Under the pieces are notes generated by a model. The model did not search any database. It had not been told where the DNA came from and saw nothing but the letters and a program-made list of their open reading frames with translations. From the NCBI GenBank assembly GCA_013377115.1, contig JACAAW010000020.1, forward strand, positions 1 to 34,824: 34,824 bases of DNA, given 5' to 3'. The stretch comes from Bacteroidota bacterium (GTDB lineage Bacteria > Bacteroidota > Bacteroidia > Bacteroidales > CG2-30-32-10). This document shows, piece after piece, positions 28,046-34,824 of this stretch (the stretch's first letter is position 1; each line of letters starts with the position of its first letter). A program made the position numbers and the translations under genes.

Positions 28046-29212
28046 TTAATAGATGATTTCTTCTTTGAAATTATCTACAATTGAATTAAAAGGATTGGCA
28101 ACAGATTGACCTAATCCGCATTTTGCAGCAATTTTCATTGTGTTTGATAATTTCTTTAATTCCTCTAAATATGAAGGTGGTCTTTCTCCTTTTTTTACAG
28201 ATTCGATACCTTTAAGTAATTGTTGACAACCAACTCTGCAAGGAGTGCATTGACCACAAGATTCTTCTGTGAAGAATTCTAGGTAATCATGAAGTACATT
28301 GTACATTGAACGTGAGCTATTGAAAATCATCATTGATCCGCCAGTTGGAATACCTTCGAAACCGATGATAGTATCATTGAATTTTTTTCTAGGTACGCAA
28401 TAACCGGATGCGCCACCCACTTGAACTGCTTTTGTATCTCCATCACCATATTCGGTAACAAAGTCATTTAAAAGCATTCCCAATTCAAGTTCATAAATAT
28501 CAGATTTTGGACTATCACCAGAAATCGAGAAAAGTTTAGAACCTCTTGAATCCTGAGTACCTAGTTTTTTGAATTCTTCTGAACCAATTTTACAAATTAC
28601 TTGTACGGTGGCAAAAGTTTCAACATTATTGATAACTGTAGGTTTTCCATTATAACCAGCTACGGTTGGGTAAGGTGGTTTGTTTCTTGGTTCGCCTCTT
28701 TTACCTTCCATTGATTCGAAAAGAGAAGTTTCTTCACCACAGATATAAGCACCACTGCCTAATTTAATTTCAATTTTAAAATCAAAATTTAATTGTTTAA
28801 TATGTTCGTGGAAAATATCAATTTCATTTTGAATGCTGCTTTCTAAAAAATTATATTCACCTCTAAGATAAATAAAACCTTTATTTGCACCAATTGCTTT
28901 TCCGCAAATTGCCATACCTGCTAGTACCTTACGAGGAACTCTCGTAAGAATTTCTCTATCTTTAAATGTACCTGGTTCTCCTTCATCAGCATTACATACA
29001 ACATATTTTTGATCAGTTTCTTGGCCTTTCGCAAATTTCCACTTCATTCCTGTTGGGAATCCAGCGCCACCTCTGCCTTTAAGACCAGAATTAAGAACCT
29101 CATCAATAATTTGATCAGGAGTTAATTTTAAGGTTTTTTCTAAAATTGCATATCTAGTATTGGTATATTCTCCAAATATTACGTCAACTTTTTTTAAATA
29201 TGTATTTGCCAT
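28046..29212 (-). CDS. hydB: NuoF/HydB-like NADH-binding subunit (core domain only)
   Basis: 388 aa; 'GRGGAGFPTGMKWKFA', 'GAYICGEETSLFESMEGKRGEPRNKPPYP', 'SCGQCTPCRVGC'. Confidence 0.9.
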   Translation of the reverse strand: MANTYLKKVDVIFGEYTNTRYAILEKTLKLTPDQIIDEVLNSGLKGRGGAGFPTGMKWKFAKGQETDQKYVVCNADEGEPGTFKDREILTRVPRKVLAGMAICGKAIGANKGFIYLRGEYNFLESSIQNEIDIFHEHIKQLNFDFKIEIKLGSGAYICGEETSLFESMEGKRGEPRNKPPYPTVAGYNGKPTVINNVETFATVQVICKIGSEEFKKLGTQDSRGSKLFSISGDSPKSDIYELELGMLLNDFVTEYGDGDTKAVQVGGASGYCVPRKKFNDTIIGFEGIPTGGSMMIFNSSRSMYNVLHDYLEFFTEESCGQCTPCRVGCQQLLKGIESVKKGERPPSYLEELKKLSNTMKIAAKCGLGQSVANPFNSIVDNFKEEIIY

Positions 29213-29243
29213 GATTTTTGTTGTTAATTTATTATCAACTTAA

Positions 29244-29717
29244 TTAATTTACGGAATTCTTTTTGTAGGATTCGATGATTTCTATTGCTTTATTAGGGGT
29301 TATTTCAGGATAAACTTCGTCATTAATTAACATAACTGGTCCTTTATGACACCAGCCCAAGCAGTTTGTTGCTAATAAAGTAAAATTTTTATTATGAGTG
29401 GTCTGACCAATTTTAATATTTAAAGATTTTTCAATTGCAGAAATAATTTCGTCTTTACCTTTCATGTGGCAAGAAATTGTTTTACAAACTCTAATTATAT
29501 TTTTTCCTTTTGGAGTTGTGTTTAGAAATGTATAGAAAGACGCGGTTCCATATACTTCAGCTGCTGATAAATCAAGCTCTTTCGCTGCAAATATCATTGC
29601 TTCCTCTGATAAATAGCGATTAACTTTGACGATACCTTGCAGAACTGGCAATAAACTATTCCTACTTTTGCCATGTTTTTGAACAAGTTCTTTTACTAGG
29701 TTTTCTGTGTTTGGCAT
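29244..29717 (-). CDS. hydC: NuoE/HydC-like [2Fe-2S] thioredoxin-fold subunit
   Basis: 157 aa; 'CKTISCHMKG' ... 'TNCLGWCHKGPVMLIND'; purine-rich RBS (AAAGGAGG) just upstream of the start. Confidence 0.9.
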   Translation of the reverse strand: MPNTENLVKELVQKHGKSRNSLLPVLQGIVKVNRYLSEEAMIFAAKELDLSAAEVYGTASFYTFLNTTPKGKNIIRVCKTISCHMKGKDEIISAIEKSLNIKIGQTTHNKNFTLLATNCLGWCHKGPVMLINDEVYPEITPNKAIEIIESYKKNSVN

Positions 29718-29788
29718 TTTTTCCTCCTTTTTTTATCCTTTTTTTATAATTATATAATTCTAAAATATTGAACGTTAATCGAATAAAG

Positions 29789-29806
29789 TTGTTAACTAGT
29801 TAACAA
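29789..29806. promoter_or_regulatory. Rex operator TTGTTAACTAGTTAACAA
   Basis: Perfect 18-bp palindrome matching the TTGTTAA-N4-TTAACAA Rex-type consensus, about 72 bp upstream of the hydC start; rex is encoded nearby. Confidence 0.85.
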
Positions 29807-30017
29807 AGCGACGAGTCAAAAGTAAAATTAAGTTTAATACTAAAAAACTTTAAAGTGTTTTTTTTTAAATTAAACCTCAATTTGTAATTAATATAAATAA
29901 ATATAATTTCAGAAAAATTTAAATTGTCGAATAAAATATATAATTTATCTTGTGATAATTATTATTCCGTTTGTAAAAATAAATTATTTATTTGATTTAA
30001 ATATAAATATTTGATAA

Positions 30018-30046
30018 ACAAAAAAGAGAAAGGTTTCCCTTTCTCT
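30018..30046 (-). terminator. Rho-independent terminator for the LamG/T9SS gene
   Basis: AGAGAAAGG-tttc-CCTTTCTCT with an A-run on the left (T-run on minus strand). Confidence 0.82.
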
Positions 30047-30072
30047 TCTCAACACTTAAAATTTAAACTAAT

Positions 30073-31395
30073 TTAGTTTACTACTGAAATAATTGAAGAT
30101 AAAATACTTGTAGGGGTTGCTAGTTTTACAGAGTATAGGCCAGTTTTTAAGGTATTATTTGGGATTATAAATGTATTTCCTTGAATTTTTGATGATAAAA
30201 TGATTTTGCCTGAGTAATCATAAATCTGTAAAAAAGAAATTTGATCTGTATCGTTTTTTATTGAAATTTGAACATTATTGCCATTACTTGGATTTGGATA
30301 TACTTTTACTATTTGATTATTTTCGTTATCAATATTCACGGATTTTAAATCGCTTACAGTTGTTTTGCCATCAAAGTCCGTTTGACGAAGTCTATAATAA
30401 GAAATTCCTTGGATTGGATTATTGTCTGTGAAAGAGTATTCTAAGATGTTATTGCTATTGCCACTTCCATTTACTGTTCCAATTTTTTCGAATTCTTTTC
30501 CGTTGGCCGATCTTTCAATTGTAAAGTAATTGTTGTTAATTTCTGAAGCTGTTATCCAAGAAATATCAACCTGGTTTTCATTAACTTTAGCATTAAAACC
30601 TACTAATTCAATTGGTAATACTACTGTTGTACCAATGATTCCATTGTTATGACATGCACAAAGATCATTTGCAGTTCCATTATCAAAATTCCAGTAGCCA
30701 ATTAAACCTGTTGCATTGTATGATTGTCCTAACACAGTGTTTGGATTGTTTTTCAAGGTGTTGATTTCCGCAGAAGTTAAAGCAGTTTTCCAAATACTAA
30801 CTTCATCAATAATACCATTGAATCTTCTATAATTTCCGTTTGAATTTGCCCATCTTCCCATATTTAATTTTGACACATTCGAAAATGCTGCAATATTTCC
30901 TGATTTATTACAACTTGATTCTTGCACTCCATTAACATATAATTTCATATTGTTATTTGCAAGTGAACCATCATAAACACATGCAATATGGTACCAAGTT
31001 CCTTCGGATGGATTTGTAGTTGAATAAATAAAACTACGGCCATTTTGAGTTTGTAATGCAAATTCGAAAAGTGAATTGGCTGAGTTATGTTGTAACCAAA
31101 ATACACCATTATCGCCATTTCCTGAAGAATCCGCCAAGGTGAACATATTTGACCAGCTACTTACCCCAGCTGCAGTTTTGCTTCCCCATTTAATCCACAT
31201 GGTAATGGTCATTTTATTTCCGTTTGGTAAATCTGTAATGCAACCTAAGTTTTGGCCTCTTCCAAAATCGATATATGAGTTTGCAGTTGAATTAAATGTT
31301 GCATTTAAACCTGATTGAGCCTTTAAATTGTTGTTAATAATAATGATTGAAACAATTACTAGTAAAATTGCTATTTTTGAGTATATTTTGTTCAT
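30073..31395 (-). CDS. LamG/concanavalin-A-like domain protein with T9SS type A sorting signal
   Basis: 440 aa; 'WYHIACVYDGSLANNNMKLYVNGVQ', 'FNGIIDEVSIWKTALTSAEI'; C-terminal 'VKVYPNPSNGNNVQI...GLYSVKL'. Confidence 0.88.
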   Translation of the reverse strand: MNKIYSKIAILLVIVSIIIINNNLKAQSGLNATFNSTANSYIDFGRGQNLGCITDLPNGNKMTITMWIKWGSKTAAGVSSWSNMFTLADSSGNGDNGVFWLQHNSANSLFEFALQTQNGRSFIYSTTNPSEGTWYHIACVYDGSLANNNMKLYVNGVQESSCNKSGNIAAFSNVSKLNMGRWANSNGNYRRFNGIIDEVSIWKTALTSAEINTLKNNPNTVLGQSYNATGLIGYWNFDNGTANDLCACHNNGIIGTTVVLPIELVGFNAKVNENQVDISWITASEINNNYFTIERSANGKEFEKIGTVNGSGNSNNILEYSFTDNNPIQGISYYRLRQTDFDGKTTVSDLKSVNIDNENNQIVKVYPNPSNGNNVQISIKNDTDQISFLQIYDYSGKIILSSKIQGNTFIIPNNTLKTGLYSVKLATPTSILSSIISVVN

Positions 31396-31610
31396 ATTTT
31401 GTTTTTATTGGTTTCTGAAATAAAATTATACTAAATCGATTATATTATAACTTAGGTTTAACACCTAAATGTTCTAAGGGAATTTACTTATTATAGATAA
31501 TTCACTTCTATTTTTGATTAATCCTTGCATGAAAACATCATTTTCTAATGATATTTTGACAAGTCTTCTAAAAAATCATTTAGTTTTGTATTCTATTAAT
31601 CTATTGAAAA

Positions 31611-32366
31611 TTGACATACAGATATTTTATTTCCTTATCATATAATGGTACCAATTATCATGGATGGCAAATTCAAGATAATGGAATAACTGTTCAGAGC
31701 GTTTTAAATAATGCTATGTCTCAAATTTTGCGCTCAGAAATTGAAACTGTTGGCGCTGGCAGAACTGATACAGGCGTGCATGCTTCAAAGTTTTTTGCAC
31801 ATTTTGATTTCAATAAAAAGCTTTCACCAGAAGAATTGACTGATTTGGTATATAAAATCAATAGTAATTTGCCCAATGATATTGCCCTATGCAAAATTAC
31901 TCAAGTGAAAGAAGATGCGCATGCCAGATTTAGTGCCTTGTCCAGAACTTATAAATATTATATTTCGCCAAATAAAAATCCTTTTAAATTCGAATCTTCT
32001 TATTTTTATAAAGGAAATTTGGATTTGGATTTAATGAATGAAGCTGCAAGAATTCTTTTCGAATACATTGATTTTACAAGTTTTTCGAAACTTCATACTC
32101 AGACAAAAACCAATAATTGTAAAATTTACATAGCAGAATGGCAAATTGAAGAGGATATGATTGTGTTTACAATAAAAGCTGACCGTTTTCTTCGAAATAT
32201 GGTGCGTGCAATTGTTGGAACCTTGTTAGATGTTGGCAGAGGAAAAATTGACATTGAAAAGTTCAGAGAAATTATTGAAAAGAAATCGCGCTGCGAAGCC
32301 GGATTCTCTGTACCAGCAAATGGCCTTTTTTTGGTCGATATTGAATATCCGGAAGATGTTTCCTGA
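31611..32366 (+). CDS. truA: tRNA pseudouridine synthase A (TTG start)
   Basis: 251 aa; 'SYNGTNYHGWQIQ', 'VGAGRTDTGVHA', 'FLRNMVRAIVGTLLDVGRGKI'; in-frame stop directly upstream of the TTG. Confidence 0.93.
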   Translation: MTYRYFISLSYNGTNYHGWQIQDNGITVQSVLNNAMSQILRSEIETVGAGRTDTGVHASKFFAHFDFNKKLSPEELTDLVYKINSNLPNDIALCKITQVKEDAHARFSALSRTYKYYISPNKNPFKFESSYFYKGNLDLDLMNEAARILFEYIDFTSFSKLHTQTKTNNCKIYIAEWQIEEDMIVFTIKADRFLRNMVRAIVGTLLDVGRGKIDIEKFREIIEKKSRCEAGFSVPANGLFLVDIEYPEDVS

Positions 32367-32409
32367 CAATTTCTTCAAGAGTAAAAGGCTAGATTTCAAT
32401 GTTGGAGAA

Positions 32410-32434
32410 GGTCATTGAGCCTGTCGAAATGCCC
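32410..32434. repeat. Dispersed repeat fragment (GGTCATTGAGCCTGTCGAAATGCCC)
   Basis: Partly self-complementary motif between convergent genes; resembles the widespread 'TTCGACAGGCTCAATGACC' intergenic repeat. Confidence 0.5.
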
Positions 32435-32449
32435 TGAAAACCATCAATA

Positions 32450-33208
32450 TTATTTGCATTCCGAATTTATCGACATCACATAATCTTCAATTACCTGCAA
32501 TTTCTCGGCCGCATCAGCTCCCAAAAATCCTGTGAAATCTTTGTAAGTAATGTTTTTTCTATAATTCCCTAAAATTGCTTTTGCTGATGGAAGATACGAC
32601 CAATGCCACATTTCTTCATCATAACCTTTGCTTCTTTTCGAATCGAATGGTGTATAAGGTTGGTAAAATCCGAATTTCTTTGCGTTTTGTTTTAACCAAG
32701 AATAAATTAGCTTTCCTTTGGTTGTTTCAAAATATTCTTTCTCAGTGCTATTTAAATCTATATCAGTTCCCCAGTGATGGCGAGAGGTTCCTGGCATTGA
32801 ACCTGATTGCAAAATGTATTTGGCTTTATCAACGTTGGTATATAAATTATATGGAATTCTTTTTCCATTGATTGTAGCTTTTCCGTTCCATTTATTTTCC
32901 CAGATTATTTTTTGATCCTCAAATGAGCGTTCTGCAGAAATTATCACCAATTTCACACTATCCTTAAATGCCGCAGCAAACATTTTTTTATATGCCTCAT
33001 AAGTTTCTTTTCTTAAGTAAAAGTCTTTGCGGTCATCAGTATAAAATGAATCAAGTTGAACGAAATCTTTGTCTTTGGTATAATCAAATTTTCCTAAGAG
33101 ATATTGTTTTGGATCTGTCTTATCATCAGTCTTCGTTTGAGCATCGCAACCAAAAAAGTTGGTACAAATAAAAACAAAGCAAAATAATAATTGAATTTTT
33201 CTATACAT
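32450..33208 (-). CDS. M15-family (VanY-like) D-Ala-D-Ala carboxypeptidase, exported
   Basis: 252 aa; signal peptide, 'GTSRHHWGTDIDLN' and 'EMWHWSYLP' zinc/catalytic motifs. Confidence 0.88.
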   Translation of the reverse strand: MYRKIQLLFCFVFICTNFFGCDAQTKTDDKTDPKQYLLGKFDYTKDKDFVQLDSFYTDDRKDFYLRKETYEAYKKMFAAAFKDSVKLVIISAERSFEDQKIIWENKWNGKATINGKRIPYNLYTNVDKAKYILQSGSMPGTSRHHWGTDIDLNSTEKEYFETTKGKLIYSWLKQNAKKFGFYQPYTPFDSKRSKGYDEEMWHWSYLPSAKAILGNYRKNITYKDFTGFLGADAAEKLQVIEDYVMSINSECK

Positions 33209-33355
33209 TAATTTGAATTATTCTGCAAAAATAATAAATAATCATGGGCTTAATATTATTAGCATAAAATCATTTGAAACTTTTTTATTCCATTTAATAA
33301 TCTTATTGAAAAAAATCTTGTATGTTTGGTAAAGTATTAATCTAAAAATAATGGT

Positions 33356-34824
33356 ATGTTTCAATTTATTTCAAAATCTTTAAAATTCGGAATTCTTTTC
33401 CTTTTCTTAGTTCCAGCCTTTGCATTTTCTCAAAAGCAAGTTGACTTAAATAAACTTGACGAATATTTTAATCAGGCTTTTAAAGATTGGAAAGTTCCTG
33501 GTATGGCAATCGGAATCGTGAAAAACGACTCATTAATTTTTGCAAAAGGATATGGCCTTCGGGATGTGGAAAAGACTGATAAAGTTGACGCCAATACTCT
33601 GTTTGCAATTGCTTCTAATACTAAGGCTTTTACTTCTGCAGCTCTTGCAACATTAATTGAAGATGAGAAATTGAAATGGAATGATTCTGTAATAAAATTT
33701 TTGCCCTATTTTGAATTGTACGATTCTTATGTTACCAAGAATTTAACTATTGCTGATATGCTTAGTCATAGAACGGGTTTAGAAACTTTCAGCGGTGATT
33801 TACTATGGTATGGATCCAATTATTCTCGAGAAGAAGTTATTCGTCGTGCAAAATATCTCAAGCAAGCGCGTAGTTTTAGAACTAGTTTTGGTTATTCCAA
33901 TATCATGTACATTGCAGCTGGTGAAATTATTCAGAAAGTAACTGGAAAAAAATGGGAGGATTATATTTCTGAAACATTCTTGAAACCTTTGGGAATGAAT
34001 GATACCAAAACAAGTATTACGCAACTTGATTATACAAAAGATGTTGCTATGCCTCACACTTTTTTCGATAATAAAATGATTAAAATTCCTTATTTAAATT
34101 GGGATAATGTGGCTCCAGCTGGTTCGATTCTTTCTTCAGTTAATGATATGTCAAAGTGGATTAAATTACAATTGAACCATGGAACTTTAAATGGAAAGCA
34201 ATATTTTAATGAAACCAGCAGTCGCCAGATGTGGACACCATATGTAAATTTCTATGTAAATGATGGCTCAGAAAAATTGTGGCCAACAACGCATTTTAAA
34301 TCTTACGGATTGGGTTGGGGTTTAATGGATTTGTATGGAAAGAAAATTGTATCTCATACTGGTGGCTACGACGGAATGCTATCAACTGTTTGTTTAATTC
34401 CTGAAGAAAAATTGGGTTTTGTAATTCTTACCAATGCCAATGAAATGTTATTTTATTCTTTATATTATAAGATTCTGGATGCTTTTTTATCTGACTCAAA
34501 TGCTGACTGGAGTAAATATTTTCTTGACAGAGATATCTCAAATAAAAAGCACGACGCCGATGACAAACTTCAGGAAGAAAAAGACCGTGATGAAAACGAA
34601 GCTGCCACTGTTGAATTAAAAGAGTTTTGTGGAACTTACAAAAGTGAATTGTATGGCGAAGCAAAAGTAACATTGGAAAACAAGGATTTTAAAGTAAAAA
34701 TGGTTCCTTCTCCATTATTTGTTGGCGATTTAACGCATTGGCAAGGCAATACTTTTAAAGTGGTGTTTAAAAATTTCCCTTCATTGCCTTATGGAAAAGT
34801 AAATTTTATTCTCAATGCAATGAA
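33356..34824 (+). CDS. Serine beta-lactamase-like hydrolase (class C/PBP-like), 3'-truncated by window edge
   Basis: Not in the supplied ORF track. ATG at 33356 reads MFQFISKSLKFGILFLFLVPAFAFSQKQVDLNKLDEYFNQAFKDW...; SxxK 'SNTK', 'YSN' motif, open to window end. Confidence 0.88.
   Translation, partial: MFQFISKSLKFGILFLFLVPAFAFSQKQVDLNKLDEYFNQAFKDWKVPGMAIGIVKNDSLIFAKGYGLRDVEKTDKVDANTLFAIASNTKAFTSAALATLIEDEKLKWNDSVIKFLPYFELYDSYVTKNLTIADMLSHRTGLETFSGDLLWYGSNYSREEVIRRAKYLKQARSFRTSFGYSNIMYIAAGEIIQKVTGKKWEDYISETFLKPLGMNDTKTSITQLDYTKDVAMPHTFFDNKMIKIPYLNWDNVAPAGSILSSVNDMSKWIKLQLNHGTLNGKQYFNETSSRQMWTPYVNFYVNDGSEKLWPTTHFKSYGLGWGLMDLYGKKIVSHTGGYDGMLSTVCLIPEEKLGFVILTNANEMLFYSLYYKILDAFLSDSNADWSKYFLDRDISNKKHDADDKLQEEKDRDENEAATVELKEFCGTYKSELYGEAKVTLENKDFKVKMVPSPLFVGDLTHWQGNTFKVVFKNFPSLPYGKVNFILNAM

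Noticed and set aside
31452-31468. Palindrome TTAGGT-ttaac-ACCTAA upstream of the LamG gene
   Set aside because: Only 6-bp arms in AT-rich DNA; no independent support for function.

Overview
Low-GC chromosomal window that looks like Bacteroidetes: T9SS-type C-terminal sorting domains, a fused ResB-CcsA (System II) cytochrome c maturation protein, and typical flavobacterial lipoproteins. I saw no rRNA, tRNA, CRISPR array, prophage or intact transposase. The content is mostly respiratory or anaerobic in theme, with some housekeeping genes. (1) A fused CcsBA gene lies divergent to a two-gene unit encoding a small T9SS-sorted protein and an unusual 658-aa protein that joins a collagen-like Gly-X-Y tract to a multiheme cytochrome c domain (five CXXCH plus one CX4CH). 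(2) A run of minus-strand genes looks like a nitrosative-stress island: BFD-like [2Fe-2S] protein, cupin, quinol-type NO reductase, hybrid cluster protein, hemerythrin/RIC-like protein, 4Fe-4S protein, two paralogous Rrf2/NsrR-like regulators and two paralogous small Cys-rich lipoproteins. (3) An NADH-linked [FeFe]-hydrogenase operon (NuoE-like, NuoF-like, HydA) is preceded by a perfect 18-bp Rex-type palindrome (29789-29806) and followed by rex and hydG. Other genes include a CPx P-type ATPase, a fused LeuCD/aconitase-type hydratase, a metallophosphoesterase, TruA, an M15 peptidase, a LamG/T9SS protein and a partial serine beta-lactamase-like gene at the right edge. That last gene is missing from the ORF track because it runs off the window. 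Three different dispersed palindromic repeat types lie in intergenic DNA. The best candidates for something under-described are the collagen-multiheme cytochrome unit, the paired Cys-rich lipoproteins beside the NsrR-like genes, and the compact Rex-controlled hydrogenase.
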